NCBI RefSeq assembly: GCF_025950095.1
Contig: NZ_JAPDDR010000008.1
Location: 310,001-374,000 of the forward strand
Length of the DNA: 64,000 nucleotides
Origin: Luteolibacter rhizosphaerae
GTDB taxonomy: Bacteria > Verrucomicrobiota > Verrucomicrobiia > Verrucomicrobiales > Akkermansiaceae
Direction: 5' to 3'
In this document: positions 51,886 through 59,819 of the stretch, piece by piece
Layout of the letters: each line of letters opens with the position of its first letter
How positions within the stretch are numbered: position 1 is the stretch's first letter
The notes under the pieces: model-generated
What the model saw: the letters and a program-made list of their open reading frames with translations, nothing else
Database searches by the model: none
Told to the model about the DNA's origin: nothing
Program-made: the position numbers and the translations under genes

Positions 51886-52748
51886 ACCGTCGCGATTGCA
51901 TCGAGGATGCGTGTTGTTTGCCACGCGGCCCGGACGTCATGCACGCGGAGGATATTCGCGCCGCGTCGAACCGAGGCACTGATGCAAGCGACGGTTCCGG
52001 CGTCCCGCTCGCGCGGTTCGGGAATGCCTAGCACTTCGCCGATCATCGTTTTCCGGCTTACGGGAATCATGAGAGGGCGACCGAAGCGGGTGAGCTTCCC
52101 GAGTTCCCGGAAGATCCGGAGGTTGTCGTCGCGCTGTTTGGCGAAATCGATGCCGGGATCGAGGATGATGGATTCGGGCGGCAGCCCGGCGGCCGTGGCC
52201 ATGGCGATCTTTTCGGCGAAGAAGGTATCCATCGCCGCCATCACGTCCGGCCACTGCTGGTGAAGGTGCGGGATCTTGGGCTCGCCCACGGAGTGCATGA
52301 TGAGCAGGGATGCGCCGCTCGCCGCGCAGAGTCGGGCGTTACGGTCGTCGGGTAGCCCCCCCATGTCGTTGAGCAACTCGACGCCCAGCGGTAAGACGGT
52401 CTCCACCACCTCGGGCCGCCAGGTATTTGCGGAGAGGATGGGTGGCCAGACTTGGGCTTCGTCTTTCGGGCCCGCGTTCCGGATGGCCGCGGGCCAGCCA
52501 TTCAGGAATCCCCGGAAGCGCCGGACCTCTTCCTCAATGCTCACGGCGGATCGGTTCGTCCGCGCACTCTCCGCCCCCACATCGATGATATCAGCCCCTT
52601 CCTCCGCCTGCCGCAGTGCCTGCTCGAGGGCGGCTTGGCAGTCGAGCGTGCCGTCGCCGGAGAAGGAGTCGTCGTTCACATTCACGATCCCCATCACCAG
52701 CGGGCGGTGGGGGAAGGTGATCTCGCGGACCGGGAGTTTCCAAAGCAC
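51882..52748 (-). CDS. folP: Dihydropteroate synthase
   Basis: FolP condenses p-aminobenzoate with dihydropterin pyrophosphate in folate synthesis. The 288-residue protein has the family signature in the form GIVNVNDDSFSGDG (usually NVTPDSFS), ADIIDVGAESARTNR, and LSANTWRPEVV. SLLIMHSVGEP and IILDPGIDFAKQRDDNLRIF follow, with PVSRKTMIG as the substrate-binding Ser-Arg-Lys segment and a final IIRVHD-like LRVHDV. GTG 52748 (VLWKLPVREITFP) is my preferred start; an in-frame TTG at 52844 would add about 32 residues. It is convergent with the membrane-anchored gene. Confidence 0.9.
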   Translation of the reverse strand: MLWKLPVREITFPHRPLVMGIVNVNDDSFSGDGTLDCQAALEQALRQAEEGADIIDVGAESARTNRSAVSIEEEVRRFRGFLNGWPAAIRNAGPKDEAQVWPPILSANTWRPEVVETVLPLGVELLNDMGGLPDDRNARLCAASGASLLIMHSVGEPKIPHLHQQWPDVMAAMDTFFAEKIAMATAAGLPPESIILDPGIDFAKQRDDNLRIFRELGKLTRFGRPLMIPVSRKTMIGEVLGIPEPRERDAGTVACISASVRRGANILRVHDVRAAWQTTRILDAIATV

Positions 52749-52910
52749 GGACCGAGTTGAAGCCGGTAAACCGGGATCCGTAACCTCAAAATGAATACTT
52801 TGGGCACGGTTTTTCAATCCCTTGATTCCACACTTTGAGCGCAATCATACACACGCCGACCACTTTCGTCATAGCTGGTCTTCCGGTACTCATTATGGTG
52901 GGCTGAAACC

Positions 52911-53807
52911 ATGAGCGTCACTTTTGGAGCAAGCACTTGGCTGTGGACTTCCCCCTTCAGCTCGGAGCAAGGCGAACTACTGCGGGGAATCGCGCGTCTC
53001 GGCTTCGATGCCGTGGAGCTTCCGATCGAGGATCCCGATCTGGTGGATCCGGGCAAGATCCTCCCGATTCTGGAGGAGACAGGCCTCACTCCCTACCTCT
53101 GCGGCGCTTTCGGGCCCGGTCGCGATCTTACCAATCCTGACGCATCCGTGCGGGCGAATACTCGAGCCTATCTCTCTCGCCTGATGGATCTCGCCGAGGT
53201 GCTGGGCGTGCCCTTCATTGCCGGCCCCATGTATGCCCAAGTCGGCAAAGCCCGCCAACTGGCCCCGGAGGAGCGCCAGCGCGAATGGGATCTCGCCGCA
53301 AGAGAACTCCACACCGTGGCGACCGAGGCCGGTAACCGCGGCCTCAAGCTCGCCATCGAGGCGATCAACCGCTTCGAAAGCGACTTGGTGAACACCACCG
53401 CGGACACCATCCGCCTTGTTCGCTCCATCGGGCACCCGGCTGCGAAGGCGATGATCGATACCTTCCACATGACCATCGAAGAGGCGGATATCGGTGCCGC
53501 CATCCGCCACGCTGGCGACGATCTCATCCACGTGCAGGTGAGCGAGAATCACCGCGGCGTGACCGGCACCGGCCTCACCCCGTGGCAGGACTTCCGCGAC
53601 GCCCTAGGGGATATCGGCTACAAGGGCGCGGTGGTGATCGAGTCCTTCACGCCGGACAACCGCGATCTCGCAGGCGCGGTGTGCATTTGGAAGCGCTTCA
53701 CCGCCACTCAGGACGAGTTCGCGGCGCGCGGGCTCGCCTTCATGCGCGACCTCTTCGACCAACCGCTGAGCAAGTCGAAGGCTTCCGCTCTTGCCGCTTC
53801 CGTATAA
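52911..53807 (+). CDS. Sugar-phosphate isomerase/epimerase, D-tagatose-3-epimerase-like
   Basis: The 298-residue TIM-barrel protein shows FGASTWLWTSPF, GFDAVELPIEDPDL, and the metal-binding residues in LAIEAINRFESDLVNTTAD, AMIDTFHMTIEEADIG and VQVSENHRGVTGTG. VVIESFTPDN holds the final Glu. This matches ketose 3-epimerases such as the D-tagatose/D-psicose type. It is followed after 36 bases by a Gfo/Idh/MocA oxidoreductase, a pairing common in polyol and sugar-acid catabolic operons. The precise sugar cannot be read from sequence. Confidence 0.87.
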   Translation: MSVTFGASTWLWTSPFSSEQGELLRGIARLGFDAVELPIEDPDLVDPGKILPILEETGLTPYLCGAFGPGRDLTNPDASVRANTRAYLSRLMDLAEVLGVPFIAGPMYAQVGKARQLAPEERQREWDLAARELHTVATEAGNRGLKLAIEAINRFESDLVNTTADTIRLVRSIGHPAAKAMIDTFHMTIEEADIGAAIRHAGDDLIHVQVSENHRGVTGTGLTPWQDFRDALGDIGYKGAVVIESFTPDNRDLAGAVCIWKRFTATQDEFAARGLAFMRDLFDQPLSKSKASALAASV

Positions 53808-53843
53808 TCTCTGATTTCCTACTATCCGGTCCCTTCTCAACCC

Positions 53844-54968
53844 ATGAGTGATATCAACATTGCCATCGTCGGCCTCGGCTTCGGAGCCGAATTCATCCCG
53901 ATCTACCAGCGCCTGAAGGGCGTGAACATGTATGCCATCTGCCAGCGGACCCAATCCAAGCTGGACGAAGTGGGCGACAAATACGGGATCGCCAAGCGCT
54001 ACACCTCCTACGACGACCTGCTCGCCGATCCCGACGTGCATGCGGTGCACATCAACTCGCCGATCCCGGATCACGCGGAGCAATCGATCAAGGCGCTGAA
54101 GGCTGGCAAGCACGTGGCCTGCACGGTGCCGATGGCAACCAGCGTGGAGGACTGCAAGAAGATCGTCGATCTGGTGAAGGAGACCGGGTTGAAGTACATG
54201 ATGATGGAAACCGTGGTCTACGCCCGCGAGTTCCTTTTCATGAAGGAACTCTACGAGAAGGGTGAACTCGGCAAGGTCCAGTTCCTCCGTGCCACGCACC
54301 AGCAGGATATGGATGGCTGGCCCGGCTACTGGCCCGGTCTCCCGCCGATGTACTATGCCACTCATTGCGTCGGCCCGATTCTCGGCCTCATGGGTAGCCA
54401 GGCGGAGTATGTTTCCTGCTTCGGTTCCGGCACCATTCGCGAGGAGATGCACTCCTGCTATGGCTCGCCCTTCGCGATCGAGACCTGCCACATCAAGTTC
54501 AAGGACAGCGATCTTTCCGCCCAAGTCGTCCGCTCGCTCTTCGATGTCGCCCGCCAGTATCGCGAGTCCTTCGAGGTTTACGGCTCCAAGAAGTCGGTCG
54601 AGTGGCCCTTGATCGAACACGATCCGCTCGTGATCCACACCGCCAAGAAGCCGGAGCCGGAGATTCCCGAAGAAGTTCAGTGCCCGGACTTTGCCCACTA
54701 CCTGCCGGAAGAAATCCAGCTCTTCACGAAGGGCGGCGTCTACGGTGGCGATACCGGTGAGGATCACCTTTCCTTCACCCAGGGCGCCGGTCACGGCGGC
54801 AGCCACCCGCACCTCGTCTGGCAGTTTGTAAAGATGCTGCAGAGCGGCACGGATTCCTACCCGAACGCCGTGCAGAGCGCGAACATCACCTGCACCGGCA
54901 TCCTCGCCCACGAATCTGCACTCAAGGGTGGCGAGCTCATCCGCCTGCCGGAGTGGAGCTTGTCCTAA
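53844..54968 (+). CDS. Gfo/Idh/MocA-family oxidoreductase
   Basis: The 374-residue protein has the nucleotide-binding motif IAIVGLGFGAEFIPIYQ and the family's second block VHAVHINSPIPDHAEQSIKA, then LKAGKHVACTVPMATSVEDC. TYR/His-type active-site segments follow (PPMYYATHCVGPILGLMGSQ). The typical EKP motif is replaced here by TVPMA, so a variant active site is possible. It has no signal peptide, unlike the GH109 protein. It forms a two-gene operon with the epimerase and ends at a strong terminator, so oxidation or reduction of the same sugar is likely. Confidence 0.87.
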   Translation: MSDINIAIVGLGFGAEFIPIYQRLKGVNMYAICQRTQSKLDEVGDKYGIAKRYTSYDDLLADPDVHAVHINSPIPDHAEQSIKALKAGKHVACTVPMATSVEDCKKIVDLVKETGLKYMMMETVVYAREFLFMKELYEKGELGKVQFLRATHQQDMDGWPGYWPGLPPMYYATHCVGPILGLMGSQAEYVSCFGSGTIREEMHSCYGSPFAIETCHIKFKDSDLSAQVVRSLFDVARQYRESFEVYGSKKSVEWPLIEHDPLVIHTAKKPEPEIPEEVQCPDFAHYLPEEIQLFTKGGVYGGDTGEDHLSFTQGAGHGGSHPHLVWQFVKMLQSGTDSYPNAVQSANITCTGILAHESALKGGELIRLPEWSLS

Positions 54969-55000
54969 AGAAGTCGATTTCCAGGTTAGATCCGCATCAG

Positions 55001-55027
55001 AAGGCACCCCGCGAGGGGTGCCTTTTC
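55001..55027. terminator. Rho-independent terminator
   Basis: AAGGCACCCC and GGGGTGCCTT form a perfect 10-bp stem capped by a GCGA tetraloop, followed by TTTC on the plus strand. It ends the epimerase-oxidoreductase operon and also lies just beyond the SGNH-hydrolase gene on the other strand. Confidence 0.88.
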
Positions 55028-55042
55028 TGCGGACAGGCGGAC

Positions 55043-57466
55043 TCAAGGATTCTCGGTGATGCGGTAGAAGCGCCGGTCATCTGTCTCCGTGATCGTGGTG
55101 TCGTTGTAGCGAGTGGAAAGGCCAGCCGAGGGATAGGCCGCCTCCAAGGTCGCCCATAAAGCGCCAAGTGAAGAGCTGGTTTCGACCTTGTAGGTCTTCC
55201 CTAAGTTTGAAGTCCAAGCGAGAGAGGCTTCGCCCCGGGAAAGAGAGGCTACATCCAACGAGATGATCACCGGATCGGCGATGGCCGCGACCGTGCCGAC
55301 CACGTCGATTTCGCGCATGGTCACGCCGCCACCTTGTTGGCTTTTCGTGTCCAACATGGTGAAGCGGATTGCGTCGATCTTACGGAACAGCATGCCACCG
55401 GGACGCGTGATCCTTACCTTGGTCGAGCCCGCAGGGCCATTGCCTGCCACATTGGTCACGGGTTGGTAGTCGACAAGACAGCCGGGCTCCGTGGTGAAGA
55501 GGGAGGCTCCGGCATAGCGAACGCTGATCTTGTACTTCTGGTTCATGAAGCCGGCATTCGACCATGCCGCGATCGAGATCACGCTGCTCACATCATAGCC
55601 CGCGCCGTTGCCGAGCCCCAGGTAGTAGGTGCTGCTGGAGATGTTGCCGTCGGAGGCCCACGTCACGGCAGTGGGGTCACCATTGCCGCCGTGAAGTCCG
55701 TCGTTGATCTGGGGGCCGGGTAGCCCGCTCATGAACTTGTAATTGAGATGAGTCCCGTCGAGTCCATGCAACAGGTCGTTGCCCAAGAGATCCCCCGAGA
55801 AATGGGCCTCGTCTCCGCTCGATGCGGTCGTGATGAGAACAGGCTGTGGATTCGGGTCTGCGGGCTCCGCTTTGTTCAGCACGAACTTCTGCGCGAGAGA
55901 ACCGCCCGCCGATCCTGAGGCACTGACCCGGATATCGTAAGATCGTCCCGGCGGATCGAGATGGAAAGGGTGGTCGCCGGCGATCACTTGGCTCCCCTGA
56001 ATGCGGAACTTCGTGTTATCTTCGTCGCCGTCACCGCCGGAAAGGACGTAGGTGAGCGACCCGGAGGGATCACCTGGATCTCGCAAGGTGGCGATGGTAT
56101 CTCCCGCCTCCGTGTCGGCAGGGATGCTACTGCGGTCTAGTGCAAGCGAGGCCACTGCGGGAAACCAACTGCGCGCCATCAGTTCATAAGCGCTGTTGGT
56201 CGGATGACTGAATCCATTTGAGAACTTGGTGGGATCAATGGAATGGTTGTCCGCCGGATCGGTTAGAAAGTTCCGATGCTGGTCCACGGTTGAGATCTTC
56301 TTGCCTTGAGCCTTTAGTGTGGGAACTAGGGTTTCGCGGATGTAGGTGTTGTAGGCGATGAGATCGGCACTGTAGATCGACATTGGCGTGATCTGGGCCA
56401 CGACCACAGCGATATCCGGCTTGGTGCTGTAGATCGTATTCATCAAGGTCGCGATCTGCGACGGACTCTCGGAATTGACTCCATTGATCCCGACCATGAG
56501 CAGGATCATGTCAGGCTCATCGGCCTTGATCCAAGAGGCCGCATACACGTTCACTCCATAGATGCCGATGCCGGCGGTGCCTCGGTGCCAGCCTTGGGCA
56601 ATCTGAGGATCACGTAGTTCGTTTACGGGATAAACCGTTGCGCCCCGTGTCGGGTCTCCAAAGGCACCCGTGAACGGTTCGTTGGATCCTCCGACGAAGT
56701 GGAATGGGATTCCAGCTTCGCCCAACATTCGTGCCAAGGGACCGCGGTATCCGAACTCGAAAGGGACATGCCATCCCGCATCGGTGAATCCCACCGTGAT
56801 GGAATCGCCGAGCGGCATGATTCTGAGCCGCTTTTCCGGTGTAGGTGCGAGGTTTTCGAAGCCCATGTTCGCTCCGCCCCATCCGCTCGGCCGGTCCCCG
56901 ATGACTTGGAGGCTACCGGCATTGAGTCCGCCGCTCTGCAGTCCCGAGAGGCTGCTGGCGGATGTTCCGACGGCCGGGTTCATCGGAAGTGCAGGGCCGA
57001 GGGATTCCGTCCATGGATCGCCACCGTGGGTGGAGACGAGCCCGTAATAGTCGGCATCTTGTCCAAGGTCCGGCAGCAGGATCTCCGGGATTGCTACCCA
57101 GCGGTAGCCTCCCTCCAGCCGTCCCGTGGTGCCAGCGGGGATGGTAGCCCGCGCCAACTCCACATAGGAAGACCCGCCGTTGTAGCGCACGATCATTACC
57201 TCGTGGCTGCTAGCCAAGCCGTCGCCACCCCGGTCCCAGTAGCCGAGACGGTTGATCCTGACGCCAGTGACCGGGGTATAGAAGCCGAAGCCCGCATTCG
57301 AGTGCTGGTCCGTACGGATATCGGAACCCGGCTCGCGAAGCGCCATCGTGATGGTCCCCTGCGAAAGGCCCGAAAATGCCGCGATGAGGCTAGTGGAGAT
57401 CAGGAGGGTGCGAACGCGATGGATTCGCGCCGTGACGGAATGGATGAGGTGCCGGTGAAAAAGCAT
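55043..57466 (-). CDS. Secreted multidomain SGNH/GDSL hydrolase
   Basis: The 807-residue protein starts with a signal region (VRTLLISTSLIAAFSGLSQG). A beta-rich domain with GGDGLASSHEVMIVRYNGGS comes first. The SGNH esterase domain has block I IMPLGDSITVGF, block III MVGINGVNSES and block V GFSHPTNSAY. Cadherin-like and carbohydrate-binding-like domains follow. The C-terminus SLAWTSNLGKTYKVETSSSL and RRFYRITENP is shared with the other secreted protein at 47057. Such enzymes usually deacetylate or de-esterify polysaccharides. The frame continues upstream to 58330 through the superoxide-dismutase gene, so ATG 57466, giving the signal peptide, is used. Confidence 0.82.
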   Translation of the reverse strand: MLFHRHLIHSVTARIHRVRTLLISTSLIAAFSGLSQGTITMALREPGSDIRTDQHSNAGFGFYTPVTGVRINRLGYWDRGGDGLASSHEVMIVRYNGGSSYVELARATIPAGTTGRLEGGYRWVAIPEILLPDLGQDADYYGLVSTHGGDPWTESLGPALPMNPAVGTSASSLSGLQSGGLNAGSLQVIGDRPSGWGGANMGFENLAPTPEKRLRIMPLGDSITVGFTDAGWHVPFEFGYRGPLARMLGEAGIPFHFVGGSNEPFTGAFGDPTRGATVYPVNELRDPQIAQGWHRGTAGIGIYGVNVYAASWIKADEPDMILLMVGINGVNSESPSQIATLMNTIYSTKPDIAVVVAQITPMSIYSADLIAYNTYIRETLVPTLKAQGKKISTVDQHRNFLTDPADNHSIDPTKFSNGFSHPTNSAYELMARSWFPAVASLALDRSSIPADTEAGDTIATLRDPGDPSGSLTYVLSGGDGDEDNTKFRIQGSQVIAGDHPFHLDPPGRSYDIRVSASGSAGGSLAQKFVLNKAEPADPNPQPVLITTASSGDEAHFSGDLLGNDLLHGLDGTHLNYKFMSGLPGPQINDGLHGGNGDPTAVTWASDGNISSSTYYLGLGNGAGYDVSSVISIAAWSNAGFMNQKYKISVRYAGASLFTTEPGCLVDYQPVTNVAGNGPAGSTKVRITRPGGMLFRKIDAIRFTMLDTKSQQGGGVTMREIDVVGTVAAIADPVIISLDVASLSRGEASLAWTSNLGKTYKVETSSSLGALWATLEAAYPSAGLSTRYNDTTITETDDRRFYRITENP

Positions 57467-57691
57467 GCGGGCAACAACTCTCCCGGCGATTAAAGGGGAT
57501 CCTGCGGGGCGGCCAGAACAATTGCAGGGAATGCGCAGCCACCAGCCTTGGCTCGGTGTGAGTCCGGCCGGTTTTCTCCAAAGCCCGGGAAAAGGGCTGT
57601 CCGCCGAACAACTTACGATGTGTGGACATCTCCGATATTCCCAAAAGCTTTCCGTTTGTCCCCGGGGCGAACCTGCATATCGTGCGGGACC

Positions 57692-58417
57692 ATGAATGCT
57701 CCTACCCCTGACCGCCGCTCCTTCCTGAAACTCTCGATTGCAGCCGGTGCCGCGGCGATCGCGCCGGCCGCGCGGGCCCAGGATGCCGCCTTCTCGCTGC
57801 CCAAGCTGCCCTACGCCCTCGATGCCTTGGAGCCGCACATTGATGCCAAGACCATGGAGATTCACCACGGCAAGCACCACGCCGCTTACATCAAGAATCT
57901 GAACGACGCGATCGCGGCGAATGACTACCTGAAGGGCAAGACCGTCGAGGCGATTGTCGGCGGGCTGACTGCAGTGAAGGACGAGGCGGTGCGCACCACG
58001 CTGCGCAACAATGCCGGCGGTCACTGGAACCACACCTTTTTCTGGGAGGTCATGGCTCCGGCAGGCAAGGGGGGCGAAGCCGGCGATGACCTGGCCACGG
58101 CGATCAAGGAATCCTTTGGTTCGCTCGATGACCTGAAGAAGGCTTTCAACGAGGCCGCCACCAAGCGTTTCGGCTCCGGCTGGGCTTGGCTGATCGTCCA
58201 GGACAAGAAGCTCAAGGTGGTCAGCACCGCGAACCAGGATAATCCGCTGATGAAGGAGATCGTGCCGGATTCCGATTTCGGCACGCCGATCCTGGGGCTC
58301 GATGTGTGGGAGCACGCCTACTACCTGCACTATCAGAACAAGCGTCCCGACTACATCACCGCTTGGTGGAACGTGGTGAACTGGAAAGAAGTCGAGCGCC
58401 GCTTCAAGACAGCGTGA
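57692..58417 (+). CDS. Tat-exported superoxide dismutase, Mn-type
   Basis: The 241-residue protein begins with a twin-arginine signal (DRRSFLKLSIAAGAAAIAPA), so it is probably exported folded to the periplasm. The mature enzyme has the Fe/Mn-SOD ligands in MEIHHGKHHAAYIKNL, GGHWNHTFFWEVM and LDVWEHAYYLHYQNKR. Gly in NNAGGH and Gln in STANQDNP favour manganese over iron. ATG 57692 is selected because it starts the Tat signal; the open frame upstream to 57548 lacks any signal. It is divergent from the SGNH-hydrolase gene across 225 bases that should hold both promoters. Confidence 0.93.
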   Translation: MNAPTPDRRSFLKLSIAAGAAAIAPAARAQDAAFSLPKLPYALDALEPHIDAKTMEIHHGKHHAAYIKNLNDAIAANDYLKGKTVEAIVGGLTAVKDEAVRTTLRNNAGGHWNHTFFWEVMAPAGKGGEAGDDLATAIKESFGSLDDLKKAFNEAATKRFGSGWAWLIVQDKKLKVVSTANQDNPLMKEIVPDSDFGTPILGLDVWEHAYYLHYQNKRPDYITAWWNVVNWKEVERRFKTA

Positions 58418-58479
58418 TCTCCGGCCAGCGGATCTAACCGATGCAAGAGCATCGGCTCTTCAAGTCGACAACGATGACC

Positions 58480-58512
58480 GGCACCGCAGTTGGCATGACT
58501 GCGGTGCCGTTT
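58480..58512 (+). terminator. Hairpin terminator after the superoxide dismutase gene
   Basis: GGCACCGCAGT (58480-58490) pairs perfectly with ACTGCGGTGCC (58498-58508) around a 7-base loop, followed by GTTT. Confidence 0.72.
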
Positions 58513-58640
58513 CCGTTCATACCAAACCGATTCATCGGCAAGCAGAGGGGATTCGGCAAGTCGCGGGGAAATGTCCCTGCCACGATCGATCCGGCCTGCG
58601 GCATGCTCGCCCGGGTTCACAATATCTGTCTGTGACTCCG

Positions 58641-59741
58641 ATGAAGCTTCCTCGCCTCTGCCGCCTTCTTGCCCTTGTCTTGATTCCTCTCTCCAGCCCG
58701 GCCGCGGAGTCTTTCACCCCCGGGGAGATCTGGAAGGACACCGATGGCGTGCATATCAATGCCCACGGGGGCGGCGTGATTCATCATGGCGGCACCTATT
58801 ATTGGTTCGGGGAGCACAAGATCTCCGGCCCCAAGGGGAACTCCGCTCAGGTCGGGGTGGGCTGCTACTCGTCGGCCGACTTGATCACATGGAAGAACGA
58901 GGGAATCGCCCTCCCGGTTTCGGAGGACGCTTCGAGCGAGATCGCCCGCGGTTGCATCATCGAGCGGCCAAAGGTGATCCACAATGCGAGCACCGGGAAG
59001 TTCGTCATGTGGTTCCATCTCGAGCATCTCGGAAAAGGATATGCCACAGCGCGCGCCGCGGTTGCAGTGGCCGACAAGATCACGGGACCCTACGTCTTCC
59101 ATTCCTCGCATCGCCCGAATGCCGGATCCCTGCCGGTGAACCATAATCCCGAAGCGGAGGACCGCGTCTTTGAATACTTCAAGCGCGACCTCTCGGGCGG
59201 ACAGATGTCGCGGGACATGACTCTCTTCGCCGATGACGACGGAAAGGCCTACTTGATCGGTTCGGCGGAGGAGAACTACACGCTCAATATCTCCCTGCTC
59301 ACGCCGGATTATCTAGGCTTCACTGGCGTTTACTCGCGGGTCGAACCGGGCGGCCACAACGAGGCTCCGGCGATCTGCAAGCACGAGGGAAGATACTGGA
59401 TGATCACCTCCGGTTGCACCGGTTGGGATCCGAATGCCGCCCGCTCCTTCGTTGCGGATCACCCGCTCGGCACGTGGAAGTCGCTCGGGAATCCCTGTGT
59501 CGGACCCAATCCGAATGGGGGCCCGGGTCCGGAGCTCACCTATGGCGGGCAGAGCACCTACATCCTCCCTGTGGCGGGCAAACCCGGAGCTTTCATCGCG
59601 ATGTTCGATGTCTGGCGCCCCAAGGATCCGATCGATGGCCGCTACCTCTGGATGCCGCTCGATTTCAGTCACGGCCGTGTCTTGGTCCGGCCCCCTGCGG
59701 AATGGACTCTCTCGGTTTTTGACCAAGCCGTCAGGCCCTGA
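58641..59741 (+). CDS. GH43-like five-bladed beta-propeller glycosidase
   Basis: The 366-residue protein has a signal peptide (LCRLLALVLIPLSSPAAESF). Propeller segments typical of glycoside hydrolase family 43 follow: DGVHINAHGGGVIHHGGTYY then WFGEHK, GCIIERPKVIHNASTGKFVM, MSRDMTLFADDDGKAYLIGS, and EAPAICKHEGRYWMITSGCT. The AHGGG..YYWFGE opening resembles exo-beta-1,3-galactanase-type subfamilies. The enzyme should act on galactan or arabinan-type polysaccharides outside the cytoplasm. ATG 58641 is preferred; a GTG at 58632 would add three residues. Confidence 0.8.
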   Translation: MKLPRLCRLLALVLIPLSSPAAESFTPGEIWKDTDGVHINAHGGGVIHHGGTYYWFGEHKISGPKGNSAQVGVGCYSSADLITWKNEGIALPVSEDASSEIARGCIIERPKVIHNASTGKFVMWFHLEHLGKGYATARAAVAVADKITGPYVFHSSHRPNAGSLPVNHNPEAEDRVFEYFKRDLSGGQMSRDMTLFADDDGKAYLIGSAEENYTLNISLLTPDYLGFTGVYSRVEPGGHNEAPAICKHEGRYWMITSGCTGWDPNAARSFVADHPLGTWKSLGNPCVGPNPNGGPGPELTYGGQSTYILPVAGKPGAFIAMFDVWRPKDPIDGRYLWMPLDFSHGRVLVRPPAEWTLSVFDQAVRP

Positions 59742-59819
59742 TCCTGGATCGGGGCCTCGATTCGCAGCAAATTTCCCGCAAATTCTTGTCCGTTTCCTCC
59801 GGGAGGCGGACAAGATAGC

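Noticed and set aside
57467-58330. N-terminal extension of the SGNH-hydrolase reading frame
   Set aside because: It runs through the superoxide dismutase gene on the opposite strand; the internal ATG at 57466 gives a proper signal peptide.
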